From a bacterium 1XD42-1 (GTDB lineage Bacteria; Bacillota; Clostridia; Oscillospirales; Ruminococcaceae), in assembly GCA_003612625.1 (NCBI GenBank), contig RAZJ01000015.1:1-63150 (forward strand): a DNA stretch of 63,150 bases, read 5' to 3'. Under the pieces are notes generated by a model. That model ran no database searches. It saw nothing but the letters and a program-made list of their open reading frames with translations, and was not told where the DNA came from. Shown piece after piece: positions 15,266 to 25,105 of this stretch; position 1 is the first letter of the stretch, and the number at the start of each line of letters is the position of its first letter. The position numbers and the translations under genes are program-made.

Positions 15266-16651
15266 ATGTGGCGGAGGAACAGTCAGGGGATTACAGAAAA
15301 CCCCATCTGGAAACAAATTTTAATATTCTTTTTTCCGATTTTACTGGGGACTTTTTTCCAGCAGCTTTATAATACAGTAGATGCCGTAGTGGTGGGCCGT
15401 TTTGTAGGAAAGGAAGCTTTAGCCGCAGTAGGCGGCTCCACAGGTACGGTAACACAGCTTTTAATCGGATTTTTTACAGGGCTTTCAGCAGGTGCAACCG
15501 TAGTCATCTCCCAATCCTTCGGGGCCGAAAAACAGGAGGAGGTTTTTAAAGCTGTCCATACAGCCATGGCCCTTAGCTTAACCGTGGGGATTTTTTTCAC
15601 GGCAGCCGGCCTTTTATTTTCGCCGATGGCATTGCGGGCAATGGCGACGCCGGAATCCGTTATGGGTGGAGCTGTTACGTATATCCGTGTTTATTTTGCA
15701 GGCATCCTGTTTCCATTGATTTACAATATGGGGGCCGGGATTTTGCGGGCAGTTGGAGATTCCCGAAGGCCCCTTTATTTCTTAATGGTCTGCTGTGGAG
15801 CCAATATTGTTTTGGATATTGTATTTGTAGCTGTTTTGAAAATGGGGATTTTAGGTGCGGCATTGGCAACTTTACTTTCCCAGGCTGCCAGTGCCTGCTT
15901 GACATTGATTGCGTTAGTCCGCACCAACCAGTGTTACCAGTTGGATCTCCGTTCTTTAGGCTTTACGGTGCCGGTTCTAAAAAATATTGTCTGGATTGGC
16001 CTGCCTACCGGGTTACAGTCTGTTATGTACTCTGTTTCCAATATTATTATCCAGGCAGGAGTCAATTCCCTGGGAACAGATGTGATTGCAGCATGGACAG
16101 CTTATGGGAAAATTGACGGCCTGTATTGGATGATTTTAAGTGCGTTTGGCGTTTCCGTGACTACATTTGTAGGGCAGAATTTTGGCGCGCATAATTATAA
16201 ACGGATGCGGGAAACTGTCCGGGCCTGTTTGTGGATGTCGGTGATCGGCACAGTCATTTTTAGCGGCGCGTTATATGCCGCGGCCCCGGTTGTCTTCCGT
16301 ATCTTTACATCTGATGCCAATGTGATTTCCGTTGGAATGGGTATTTTGCATCTTCTTGCCCCTTGTTATATTACCTATATTGCCATTGAAATTTTAGGCG
16401 GGGCTGTCCGGGGAACTGGGGATGCAGTGATCCCCATGATTATGACTTGTGTAGGCGTTTGTGTCCTTCGGGTGTTATGGATTGTTCTTGTAGTGCCTTA
16501 TTCCAAAAATATTGAAACCATAGCCCTTAGCTACCCCATTACCTGGAGTGTCACTTCCATTTTATTTATCATTTATTACCGGCAGGGGGGCTGGCTGAAA
16601 CGCCGGATTGCCATAGCCGGAGCCCCTCCGGAAGAACTCCTGAAAGAATAA
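15266..16651 (+). CDS. MATE-family multidrug/metabolite exporter
   Basis: 461 residues with about 12 hydrophobic segments in two similar halves. The N-terminal NPIWKQILIFFFPILLG and the conserved LYNTVDAVVVGRFVGKEALAAVGG segment identify the MATE group (NorM/DinF-like, cation-driven antiport). The start ATG follows CAGGGAAGCAAAG. It begins 41 bases after nspC, so the two may be co-transcribed. A link with polyamine export is possible but unproven. It ends 3 bases before the convergent EamA gene. Confidence 0.9.
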   Translation: MWRRNSQGITENPIWKQILIFFFPILLGTFFQQLYNTVDAVVVGRFVGKEALAAVGGSTGTVTQLLIGFFTGLSAGATVVISQSFGAEKQEEVFKAVHTAMALSLTVGIFFTAAGLLFSPMALRAMATPESVMGGAVTYIRVYFAGILFPLIYNMGAGILRAVGDSRRPLYFLMVCCGANIVLDIVFVAVLKMGILGAALATLLSQAASACLTLIALVRTNQCYQLDLRSLGFTVPVLKNIVWIGLPTGLQSVMYSVSNIIIQAGVNSLGTDVIAAWTAYGKIDGLYWMILSAFGVSVTTFVGQNFGAHNYKRMRETVRACLWMSVIGTVIFSGALYAAAPVVFRIFTSDANVISVGMGILHLLAPCYITYIAIEILGGAVRGTGDAVIPMIMTCVGVCVLRVLWIVLVVPYSKNIETIALSYPITWSVTSILFIIYYRQGGWLKRRIAIAGAPPEELLKE

Positions 16652-16654
16652 GTC

Positions 16655-17554
16655 CTATACCGCTTGCGGTTCTTCCTTATGGGCCGGGGTATATTCCGCA
16701 ATCAGCACAGAAGCAAAAATCATAGCCCCTCCCGTTGCCATGGTGAGGGTTAATGGCTCATATTTCAACAGGACAGAGAAAATGGAACAAAATAAAGATT
16801 CTGTACAAAGAAACAGGGCCGCTTTCGAAGCAGGTACGTGAACCTGGGCAATGGATTGCAGGAAAAAACATAGACAAGTGCTGAATACTCCCAGATATGC
16901 TACTGACAGGAATCCTCTGGGATGAAGCAGCGGAACATAATTCCGGTCAAATGCCAGGAAAAACAGGATGGATAAAACAGCGGCTGCGACGAATTGGACA
17001 AATACAAGGGTATTGGGATTGACCCGGACAGAAAAAATTCCGGTAAATACAATATGACAGGCAAAAAAGAAAGAACAAGCCAAAGCCAATCCATTTCCAA
17101 CAGAAAAAGAAAAACCATCCAATTTTAAAGATAATACGCCGATTCCGCATAAACACAAAACACAGGCTCCAATCATCCGGCGGGAGGGACGTTTTTTAGC
17201 AATGGCCCACCATAAAAACGGGACAATAATCACATTGATTGCCGTCAGAAACCCGACGCTGGAAGGGACTGTGCCAGCCGTAGCCATTGTTTGCATGGAG
17301 AAGCCTAAAAAAAGAAATGTGCCTACAACCATGCCGCTGAGGATGGCCTGACGGCTGCAGTTTTTACGGATGGTTTTCCAAAAAACACATCCAAAAATAA
17401 TGGCTGCAATGAAAAACCGGCCTGCTAAAATTAAAGGTGCGGAAAGCTGTTCATCTACGGCGATCCGTGTTGCCATAAATCCGCCGCCCCAGATAAGCCC
17501 TACTAAAAGAAGGGCAGCTTCATACAAAAAAATTTTTGTTTTTTGTGGTTCCAT
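16655..17554 (-). CDS. EamA/DMT-family transporter
   Basis: 299 residues, ten predicted membrane helices in two EamA repeats. The first repeat starts AALLLVGLIWGGGFMATRIAVDE and the second ends with the CLCFFLQSIAQVHVPASKAALFLCTESLF stretch, a typical signature. Such proteins move amino acids, nucleosides or other small metabolites; the substrate is unknown. The nearest AAAGGA is 15 bases from the ATG, a little far, and no better start exists. Confidence 0.88.
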   Translation of the reverse strand: MEPQKTKIFLYEAALLLVGLIWGGGFMATRIAVDEQLSAPLILAGRFFIAAIIFGCVFWKTIRKNCSRQAILSGMVVGTFLFLGFSMQTMATAGTVPSSVGFLTAINVIIVPFLWWAIAKKRPSRRMIGACVLCLCGIGVLSLKLDGFSFSVGNGLALACSFFFACHIVFTGIFSVRVNPNTLVFVQFVAAAVLSILFFLAFDRNYVPLLHPRGFLSVAYLGVFSTCLCFFLQSIAQVHVPASKAALFLCTESLFCSIFSVLLKYEPLTLTMATGGAMIFASVLIAEYTPAHKEEPQAV

Positions 17555-17680
17555 GTTTAAAGTGCAAATCCTTTCTGATCAAAAATGATAAAGGCAGCAT
17601 AATACAAAACTTGCATAGTGCTGGCCCACGGGTAAGGATACTCCATTTTGGGCTGGATGTCAAATAGCAGACAAGAAAAA

Positions 17681-17723
17681 ATCCCCCGTCTATTATCCAT
17701 AATATGGACAATAGACGGGGGAT
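17681..17723. terminator. Strong bidirectional terminator
   Basis: Nineteen-base arms 17681-17699 and 17705-17723 with one mismatch, an A-run on the left and TTTC on the right. On the minus strand it ends the NifX-like transcript. Confidence 0.75.
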
Positions 17724-17739
17724 TTCAGATCACTTTCTC

Positions 17740-18135
17740 TTAGTGGCCGGAGCAGCCGTTATGCCCTTCATGGCAATGATGCTCGCCAGATTCATGGCCT
17801 TCATGATGGCTGCATTTTGTATCAGGATTATATTGCAGCGTTCCAGCCAGCAAAGCTGCTACCTGGGCGTCGGCATCCCCGGAAGCCCCAGGATAAAGGG
17901 TGATGCCTGCCTGGGCTAAGGCATCCCTTGCGCCGCCGCCAATACCGCCGCAAATCAACTGTGCAACGCCTAATTCCTGAAGAAATCCAGCTAAAGCACC
18001 ATGCCCGTTTCCATTGGTATCCACAACTTTGGAGCTGACAACAGAACCATTTTCCACTTCATAAACCTTAAAATGTTCACTATGGCCAAAATGCTGGAAA
18101 ACCTGTCCGTTCTCATAAGTGACTGCTATTTTCAA
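17740..18135 (-). CDS. NifX/NifB-type iron-molybdenum-cofactor-binding family protein with His-rich tail
   Basis: 131 residues, TTG start 9 bases after GGAGG. The first 105 residues follow the dinitrogenase FeMo-cofactor-binding fold (MKIAVTYENG..FQHFGHSEHFKVYEVE..; ICGGIGGGARDALAQAGI), a fold that also occurs in anaerobes without nitrogenase. The last 24 residues contain seven His and two Cys with Gly and Glu, an obvious metal-binding tail. It may carry or store an Fe-S or other metal cluster. No nitrogenase gene is in the window; a link to hydrogenase metal centres is possible but not shown. Confidence 0.85.
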   Translation of the reverse strand: MKIAVTYENGQVFQHFGHSEHFKVYEVENGSVVSSKVVDTNGNGHGALAGFLQELGVAQLICGGIGGGARDALAQAGITLYPGASGDADAQVAALLAGTLQYNPDTKCSHHEGHESGEHHCHEGHNGCSGH

Positions 18136-18201
18136 TTTTTAATTCCTCCAATCTTTTTTAGAAAGGGAAAAAGCTTTTCCCTTTTTTTCTCTTATAAATT
18201 G

Positions 18202-18230
18202 ATTATAACAAGGTTTGTGAGGGATCACAA
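18202..18230 (-). promoter_or_regulatory. Promoter of the NifX-like gene
   Basis: On the minus strand: TTGTGA (18230-18225), 17-base spacer, TATAAT (18207-18202). It lies 67 bases before the TTG start. Confidence 0.7.
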
Positions 18231-18296
18231 TAATAAATCCTACAAAAACTTTTTTGAATTTCAGATGTTTTTTAACTATTTTGCGAGATCCTTTTA

Positions 18297-18325
18297 TTGA
18301 CTAGACAATTATAGGAGGCTATAAT
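18297..18325 (+). promoter_or_regulatory. Promoter of the chemotaxis receptor gene
   Basis: TTGACT (18297-18302), 17-base spacer, TATAAT (18320-18325). The coding start is at 18376. This is a sigma-A type site, not a flagellar sigma-D type. Confidence 0.75.
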
Positions 18326-18375
18326 AGCAGTAGGGAAAATTTGTGAGGATTTTTATAAAAGGGAGGGGGATCTGA

Positions 18376-20385
18376 TTGGCAGTACAGAAACATCGCAGAA
18401 AACAGCACAGTTGGCCAATTAAAAGACGTATTATTTTTATTGTGGTGCTGATGATTGTAATTATGAGCATCGCTTTGGGAAGTATTTCCAGTGTCTTGAA
18501 TGTAAGTTCTTCCAAAAGTGTCCTGGAACTGACCATGACAGAGATTGCGGTATTGGCAGGGGAACGGGTCAGCGCTGAAATCAAACAGTATACCAATATT
18601 GTGGAAAGTTTAGGGACAGAAAAAGTCTTATCCAGCCCTACGGTTTCTGAACGGGAAAAAGTTTCCCTTTTGGAAGAAACAAAAGAACGGTATGGTTTTT
18701 TAGAAGTGGATCTGTTGGATCAAAAAGGACAGAGCATGTTGACCAAAGAAAGCTCCTTTTCTGAAGTGTTCTTTCAGCAGGCAATCCAGGGAAAAACCTA
18801 TATCCGGGACCCGGAAGCCACCCAATCAAAGCCATTGGTAATAGCTGCCCCTTTATGGCAGGCTGGGATGGAAGGCCGGTATGCCATTGGCGTCGTAAAA
18901 ATAGTACCTGATCAGGATTTTATTAACCGTATTATCATGGATATCCAAGTAGGGCCAAATGGCGGCGCTTATATGCTGGATAAAAACGGGACTATTTTAG
19001 CGGATCGGGACCCTTCGCGGGTTGGTACGGTAAATATGCAGGAACTGGCCAAAACCGATCCTACCAAAAAAGTACAGGCAGAAATTGAAAAACGTATGAT
19101 CGCCCGGGAAACCGGTGTGGATACATTAACTTCTTATCAAGGGGCAGTGCAGTTAGTCGCTTATGCCCCAATCCCAAACAGCAATGGATGGAGTATCGGG
19201 ATCTATGCCACACGCAGCGATTTTTTAGGCGGGGCATCCCGGTCCGTTTTCATTACAATTATTTTAGTCATTGTCTTTATCGTGATAGGAAGCGGGGTTG
19301 CTATCCGGTTTGCCCATTCCCTGGCAGATCCCATTAAACAATTTGCTTTGCGATTGACCCAGCTTGCAGACGGGGATTTGACTTCCCCGCCGCCGGAAGT
19401 ATTTACCCAGGATGAAATCGGCATTTTAGCAGGCGCTACCCATCGGATTGTACAGGGGCTGTCAAATCTGGTAAAAGATCAGACCCATGTTTTAAAACAG
19501 ATGGCTCAGGGAGATTTTACAGTAAGGCCGGAACATGAATATAACGGCGATTTTATGCCGATTCACGATTCTATTGTAGAAATTTTGAATTCTATGAACG
19601 ATACCCTCCACCGGATCCATATTGCTGCGGCCCAGGTAGCTATCGGAGCCAAACAGATGTCAGCCGGCGCTCAGGATTTATCAGATGGAACTGTACGCCA
19701 GGCCAGTGCCGTAGAAGAATTGTCTTCCACCGTATCGCAAATCCTGGCCAATGTAAATGAAAATAACAGCTATGCCCAGGAAGCCAACCGGGAAATGGGA
19801 GAAGTCAGCACTCATGTTACAGAAGGCAATATAGAAATGCGTAAAATGGTGGAGGCTATGAAAGATATAGAAGCTTCTGCTGGGAAAATCGGTGTTATTA
19901 TTAAAACCATTGAAGACATTGCAACCCAGACCAATTTACTGGCATTGAATGCGGCTGTGGAGGCTGCCCGTGCGGGAAGCCAGGCAGGAAAAGGGTTTGC
20001 TGTTGTGGCAGATGAAGTCCGCCGTCTGGCAGGCCGGAGCGCGTCAGCAGCACAGGAAACAACCCAGTTGATTGAAAATACGGTTGAAGCAGTCCGTTCT
20101 GGTGTCCAATTAGCCGATGCAACGGCGCAGGATATGGAAAGTGCTGCGAAAGTAACAGAAAAGACTGTGCAGGCTATCCAAAGCATTGCAGACGCTTCCA
20201 AAGTTCAGGCATCCTCCTTGCAGCAGATAGATGTTGGAATTGGGCAGATTTCTTCCGTTGTCCAGGCTAATTCCGGTACAGCCCATCAAAGTGCTTCCGC
20301 CAGCCAGAGTTTAGCTGGGCAGGCGCAGCTTTTACGGGAACTGGTGGATAACTTCAAGCTGGTCGAAGAAGCAAATATCCGATAA
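18376..20385 (+). CDS. Methyl-accepting chemotaxis protein
   Basis: 669 residues, TTG start after GGGAGGGGGA. Layout: short basic N-terminus, membrane helix about 17-40, an extracellular double-Cache sensor domain about 45-280 ([19 protein letters not shown] is typical of dCache), a second membrane helix about 287-312, a HAMP domain, and the coiled-coil signalling domain. The hairpin tip is seen in [23 protein letters not shown] followed by [15 protein letters not shown]. It would pass a ligand signal to CheA. No flagellar or che gene is nearby. The ligand is unknown. Confidence 0.95.
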   Translation: MAVQKHRRKQHSWPIKRRIIFIVVLMIVIMSIALGSISSVLNVSSSKSVLELTMTEIAVLAGERVSAEIKQYTNIVESLGTEKVLSSPTVSEREKVSLLEETKERYGFLEVDLLDQKGQSMLTKESSFSEVFFQQAIQGKTYIRDPEATQSKPLVIAAPLWQAGMEGRYAIGVVKIVPDQDFINRIIMDIQVGPNGGAYMLDKNGTILADRDPSRVGTVNMQELAKTDPTKKVQAEIEKRMIARETGVDTLTSYQGAVQLVAYAPIPNSNGWSIGIYATRSDFLGGASRSVFITIILVIVFIVIGSGVAIRFAHSLADPIKQFALRLTQLADGDLTSPPPEVFTQDEIGILAGATHRIVQGLSNLVKDQTHVLKQMAQGDFTVRPEHEYNGDFMPIHDSIVEILNSMNDTLHRIHIAAAQVAIGAKQMSAGAQDLSDGTVRQASAVEELSSTVSQILANVNENNSYAQEANREMGEVSTHVTEGNIEMRKMVEAMKDIEASAGKIGVIIKTIEDIATQTNLLALNAAVEAARAGSQAGKGFAVVADEVRRLAGRSASAAQETTQLIENTVEAVRSGVQLADATAQDMESAAKVTEKTVQAIQSIADASKVQASSLQQIDVGIGQISSVVQANSGTAHQSASASQSLAGQAQLLRELVDNFKLVEEANIR

Positions 20386-20402
20386 GATTTAGATTTTTTC
20401 TC

Positions 20403-20431
20403 TTTACAACTTTAAACAGGCGTGCTATACT
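20403..20431 (+). promoter_or_regulatory. Promoter upstream of gltB leader
   Basis: TTTACA (20403-20408), 17-base spacer, TATACT (20426-20431). The transcript would run straight into the hairpin at 20457-20506. Confidence 0.65.
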
Positions 20432-20456
20432 AAATCAAATCAAAAAAGGGACAATG

Positions 20457-20506
20457 GCGTTCCAAAAAGAAGCGTTTTTTCGCTTCTTTTTGGGAACGCT
20501 TTTTTT
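20457..20506 (+). terminator. Terminator-like hairpin in the gltB leader
   Basis: Eighteen-base arm 20457-20474 pairs with 20481-20499 (one bulged G), loop of six T, then seven T. It lies between the promoter at 20403 and the gltB start at 20564. It can end the chemotaxis-receptor transcript, act as a gltB attenuator, or both. Confidence 0.8.
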
Positions 20507-20563
20507 ATAGGCAGTTTTTTTATACTGCTGCTTCATTCCGATAGAAAAGGACGGAGGATAAAA

Positions 20564-23500
20564 ATGATAAAAAATGATGGCGGTTTATATGACCAGCAAT
20601 TTGAACATGATAACTGTGGAATTGGCGCGGTAGTCAATATCAATGGAACGCCTTCCCACCAAACAGTAGAAGATGCTTTGCAGATTGTAGAAAATTTGGA
20701 TCACCGGGCAGGAAAAGACGCAGAAGGAAAAACAGGAGATGGGGTAGGAATTCTGCTGCAAATTTCCCACCGTTTTTTCTCTAAAATTGCGGATACATTG
20801 GGAATTTCTTTAGGGGGGCCTAGGGAATACGGGGTTGGCATGTTCTTTTTTCCGCAGCAGGAGCACCAGCGGCGGCAGGCAATGAAAATGTTTGAAGTAA
20901 TGGCCGAAAAAGAAGGGCTGGAATTTTTAGCATGGCGGAAGGTTCCAACAGAACCCCAAATCTTAGGCAGCCGCGCGGTAGAATGTATGCCTGCTATTTG
21001 GCAGTGCTTCATTCGAAAACCGGAAATACTATCCAAGGGCCTGGAATTTGACAGGCGGCTTTATGTCCTCCGGCGGGTATTTGAACAAGGCAACGAAACC
21101 AGTTATGTGGCATCCTTATCCAGCCGTACAATCGTATATAAAGGGATGTTTCTGGTTCACCAGCTCCGCGGCTTTTATCCGGATTTGCGGGACCCGGACT
21201 ATGAATCCGCAATCGGAATGGTTCATTCCCGTTTTTCTACCAATACGGCTCCCAGCTGGCGCAGGGCCCATCCAAACCGTTTCATCCTCCATAATGGGGA
21301 AATCAATACCATACGCGGCAATGCAGACTTAATGCTGGCCCGGGAGGAAACCATGGCATCGGAACGGCTGGCAGGGGATATGCACAAGGTATTACCTATT
21401 ATCAGTCAGGAAGGCTCTGATTCAGCCATGCTGGATAATGCCCTGGAATTTTTGATGATGAGCGGTATGGATTTACCTTTGGCAGTTATGGCAACCATTC
21501 CGGAGCCTTGGAGCAATGATAAATCCATGAGCCGGGAAAAACGGGATTTCTACCAATATTATGCCACGATGCTGGAGCCTTGGGATGGCCCGGCGGCTAT
21601 TTTATTCAGTGACGGGGATATTATGGGTGCTGTACTGGATCGGAATGGTCTGCGGCCTTCCCGTTATTATATTACAAAAGACGGGCGGGTTATCCTTTCT
21701 TCTGAAGTCGGTGTATTGGATATTCCGCCGGAAGAAATTATAAAAAAAGACCGGCTCCGTCCAGGGAAAATGCTTTTAATTGATACGGCAAAAAAAGAAT
21801 TGGTAGATGATGGACAGCTAAAAGAATATTATGCTTCCCGCCAGCCTTATGGGGAGTGGATCGACCGGTATCTGGTCCGGATGAAGGATTTGAAAATTCC
21901 CAATGAACGGGTTCCGGAATGTACTGGAGAAGCTCTGGCGCGCCTGCAAAAAGCCTTTGGCTACCGGTATGAAGAAGTAAAAACTTCTATCCTGCCTATG
22001 GCCCAGAACGGTGCCGAACCAATCGCGGCAATGGGAGTTGACACCCCGCTTGCAGTCCTTTCCCAACAGCGCCCGCCTTTATTTAACTATTTTAAGCAGA
22101 TGTTTGCCCAGGTAACCAATCCGCCTATTGACGCCATCCGGGAAGAAATTGTAACTTCTACTACCGTTTATATCGGGGAACATGGGAACCTGTTACAGGA
22201 AAAAGGGGAAAACTGCCGGGTACTGAAAGTCGAAAACCCTATCTTAACGGAAACGGATTTATTGAAAATCCGGAATATGCGGATTAGCGGGTTGAAAGTC
22301 CAGACCATCCCCATTACCTACTATAAAAATACCTCTTTGGAAAAAGCCGTTGACAGGCTGTTCGTAGAAGTAGACCGGGCATATCGGGACGGGGCTAATA
22401 TTTTAATCCTTTCTGACCGGGGAATTGATGAATACCATGTTGCAATTCCTTCCCTGCTGGCGGTATCGGCTGTCAGCAAATATTTGGTGCGGACAAAAAA
22501 ACGTACAGCGCTGGCCCTGATTCTGGAATCGGCAGAACCTCGGGAAGTCCATCATTTTGCCACATTATTAGGGTATGGGGCCTGCGCTGTCAACCCTTAC
22601 TTGGCTCAGGAAACCATCCGCCAGTTGATACGGGATGGGCTGCTGGAAAAGGATTTTTATGCGGCTGTCAGCGATTATAACAAGGCTGTCCTTCAGGGCA
22701 TTGTAAAAATTGCTTCTAAAATGGGGATTTCTGCCATCCAATCCTATCAAGGCTCTCAAATTTTTGAATCTGTGGGCCTGAGTGATGAAATTGTTTCCAA
22801 ATATTTCACCAATACAGTGAACCGGGTAGGCGGTATCGGATTAAAAGAAATCCAGGAAGATGTGGAAAAACGGCATGAACAGGCTTTTGATCCAATGGGA
22901 CTGGCTACCGATCCGGAACTGGACAGTATCGGTGCTCACCAGTGCCGCAGCGGCAGGGAAGATCACCTTTACAATCCCAAAACAATCCATCTGTTACAGG
23001 AAGCAACCCGGAGGGGAGATTATCCGCTTTTTAAAGAATATACTGCGGCTGTGGATCAGGAGCATACAGCCCATTTGCGGGGATTATTGGAGTTTCAATT
23101 CCCGGCAGATGGGGGAATCCCTTTGGAAGAAGTGGAAAGTATTTCTGAAATTGTAAAACGGTTCAAAACAGGCGCTATGAGCTATGGTTCCATTTCCAAG
23201 GAAGCCCATGAAACATTAGCAGAAGCTATGAACCAGTTACAGGGAAAATCCAACAGCGGGGAAGGCGGAGAAGATCCGGAACGGTTAGCAGATCCTGTCC
23301 ATTGTTCCGCCATTAAACAAGTTGCATCGGGACGGTTTGGCGTGACCAGTGAATATTTAGTCAATGCCCAGGAAATCCAGATTAAAATGGCCCAGGGCGC
23401 CAAGCCGGGAGAAGGCGGCCACTTGCCTGGGGGCAAAGTATATCCCTGGATTGCCCGTACCCGCCATTCTACAACAGGGGTTGCTTTAATTTCCCCTCCG

Positions 23501-25072
23501 CCCCATCATGATATTTATTCCATTGAAGATTTGGCCCAGCTTATTTATGATTTAAAAAATGCCAACCGGAAAGCCCGTATTTCTGTAAAGCTGGTTTCAG
23601 AAGCAGGGGTAGGCACCATTGCCGCAGGGGTTGCCAAAGCCGGAGCGCAAGTGATCCTGATTTCCGGATATGACGGAGGCACCGGTGCAGCTCCCCGCAC
23701 GTCCATTCATAATGCGGGTTTGCCCTGGGAGCTGGGGCTGGCGGAAACCCATCAGACATTGATTGAAAATGGTCTGCGGGAACGGGTGCGGTTAGAAACA
23801 GACGGAAAGCTCATGAGCGGCCGTGATGTAGCCATTGCAGCCATGTTAGGGGCAGAAGAATTTGGCTTTGCAACAGCGCCTCTGGTCACATTAGGCTGTG
23901 TCATGATGCGGGTTTGTAATTTGGATACCTGTCCGGTTGGCATAGCAACCCAGAATCCGGAACTGCGGAAACGCTTCCAGGGGAAACCGGAATATGTGAT
24001 TCATTTTATGACGTATATTGCACAGGAATTGCGGGAATATATGGCGCGTTTAGGCGTACGTACCGTAGAAGAATTGGTTGGGCGGACGGATCTCCTCCGG
24101 CAAAAGGAAATTCCGGAAGGAAGCCGGGCTGGGAAATTAAACCTCTCCCGGATTTTGCAAAAGGGTGGGAATGTCCATTTCCAGAAAGAAAAAGTATATG
24201 ATTTTGGTTTGGAAAAGACTCTGGATATGGAGGTATTTTTAAAGAAATGCCGGACAGCTTTGGAAAAAGGAACCCCGCAAACCATAGAAGTCCAGGTCAA
24301 AAATACAGACCGGACAGTAGGCACCATACTAGGGAGCGAAATTACCAGGCAAAAGGGGAATTCCCTGCCGGAAAATACCATTACTTTGAAGTGCAAGGGA
24401 AGCGGGGGCCAAAGCTTTGGAGCATTTATTCCCAAGGGCCTTGCCATAGAATTGGAAGGGGACAGCAACGACTATTTTGGCAAAGGGCTTTCCGGCGGTA
24501 CGTTAGCCGTTTATCCGCCGGAAAATGCAGGCTTCGCCAGTGATGAAAATATTATTATTGGAAATGTAGCGCTTTATGGGGCTACAAGCGGTTATGCCTA
24601 TATTAACGGCATTGCCGGGGAACGGTTCTGTGTCCGGAACAGCGGCGCGGTTGCGGTAGTGGAAGGAGTAGGCGATCATGGGTGTGAATATATGACAGGC
24701 GGCGTAGCAGTTATTTTAGGGCCTACCGGGAAAAATTTTGCGGCAGGCATGTCCGGCGGGATTGCCTATGTATTAGATGAACACCATGATTTTTACCAGA
24801 GGGTCAATAAAGAAATGGTTGCTTTGGAACCGGTAGAACATAAAGATGATGTATCCCGGCTGAAGGCTTTCATAGAAGCCCATGTAAAAGCAACTGGTTC
24901 CCCAAAAGGGAAACGGATTTTAGAAGCTTTTTGCGAATATCTTCCTAAATTTAAAAAGGTACTCCCATATGATTATGCAAAAATGCTTCAAGCCATTGAA
25001 GAAATGGAAGAAAAGGGCATGGATGGCATGGAAGCCCAGATTGCAGCATTTCATGCAGTCCGCAGCCATTGA
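20564..25072 (+). CDS. gltB: Glutamate synthase, large subunit
   Basis: 1502 residues; the ATG follows GGACGGAGGAT. Makes two glutamates from glutamine and 2-oxoglutarate. The nucleophile of the glutaminase domain is the Cys in HDNCGIGAV (Cys18), so a short propeptide is removed. The central and FMN-binding synthase domains follow; the cysteines of the [3Fe-4S] cluster lie near residues 1112-1124 (CVMMRVCNLDTCPVG). The GXGXG-type beta-helix domain fills the C-terminus (GNVALYGATSGYAYINGIAGERF). Length is standard. Six bases after the stop begins the region of gltD. Confidence 0.97.
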   Translation: MIKNDGGLYDQQFEHDNCGIGAVVNINGTPSHQTVEDALQIVENLDHRAGKDAEGKTGDGVGILLQISHRFFSKIADTLGISLGGPREYGVGMFFFPQQEHQRRQAMKMFEVMAEKEGLEFLAWRKVPTEPQILGSRAVECMPAIWQCFIRKPEILSKGLEFDRRLYVLRRVFEQGNETSYVASLSSRTIVYKGMFLVHQLRGFYPDLRDPDYESAIGMVHSRFSTNTAPSWRRAHPNRFILHNGEINTIRGNADLMLAREETMASERLAGDMHKVLPIISQEGSDSAMLDNALEFLMMSGMDLPLAVMATIPEPWSNDKSMSREKRDFYQYYATMLEPWDGPAAILFSDGDIMGAVLDRNGLRPSRYYITKDGRVILSSEVGVLDIPPEEIIKKDRLRPGKMLLIDTAKKELVDDGQLKEYYASRQPYGEWIDRYLVRMKDLKIPNERVPECTGEALARLQKAFGYRYEEVKTSILPMAQNGAEPIAAMGVDTPLAVLSQQRPPLFNYFKQMFAQVTNPPIDAIREEIVTSTTVYIGEHGNLLQEKGENCRVLKVENPILTETDLLKIRNMRISGLKVQTIPITYYKNTSLEKAVDRLFVEVDRAYRDGANILILSDRGIDEYHVAIPSLLAVSAVSKYLVRTKKRTALALILESAEPREVHHFATLLGYGACAVNPYLAQETIRQLIRDGLLEKDFYAAVSDYNKAVLQGIVKIASKMGISAIQSYQGSQIFESVGLSDEIVSKYFTNTVNRVGGIGLKEIQEDVEKRHEQAFDPMGLATDPELDSIGAHQCRSGREDHLYNPKTIHLLQEATRRGDYPLFKEYTAAVDQEHTAHLRGLLEFQFPADGGIPLEEVESISEIVKRFKTGAMSYGSISKEAHETLAEAMNQLQGKSNSGEGGEDPERLADPVHCSAIKQVASGRFGVTSEYLVNAQEIQIKMAQGAKPGEGGHLPGGKVYPWIARTRHSTTGVALISPPPHHDIYSIEDLAQLIYDLKNANRKARISVKLVSEAGVGTIAAGVAKAGAQVILISGYDGGTGAAPRTSIHNAGLPWELGLAETHQTLIENGLRERVRLETDGKLMSGRDVAIAAMLGAEEFGFATAPLVTLGCVMMRVCNLDTCPVGIATQNPELRKRFQGKPEYVIHFMTYIAQELREYMARLGVRTVEELVGRTDLLRQKEIPEGSRAGKLNLSRILQKGGNVHFQKEKVYDFGLEKTLDMEVFLKKCRTALEKGTPQTIEVQVKNTDRTVGTILGSEITRQKGNSLPENTITLKCKGSGGQSFGAFIPKGLAIELEGDSNDYFGKGLSGGTLAVYPPENAGFASDENIIIGNVALYGATSGYAYINGIAGERFCVRNSGAVAVVEGVGDHGCEYMTGGVAVILGPTGKNFAAGMSGGIAYVLDEHHDFYQRVNKEMVALEPVEHKDDVSRLKAFIEAHVKATGSPKGKRILEAFCEYLPKFKKVLPYDYAKMLQAIEEMEEKGMDGMEAQIAAFHAVRSH

Positions 25073-25105
25073 TTTGCTTTGTTTAGGAAAGGAGCCAGAT
25101 CAGTT

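Noticed and set aside
17740-18135. Nitrogenase gene cluster indicated by the NifX-like gene
   Set aside because: No nifHDKENB genes are present; this fold also occurs in organisms without nitrogenase.
18376-20385. Motility locus
   Set aside because: Only the receptor is present; no che or flagellar genes nearby.
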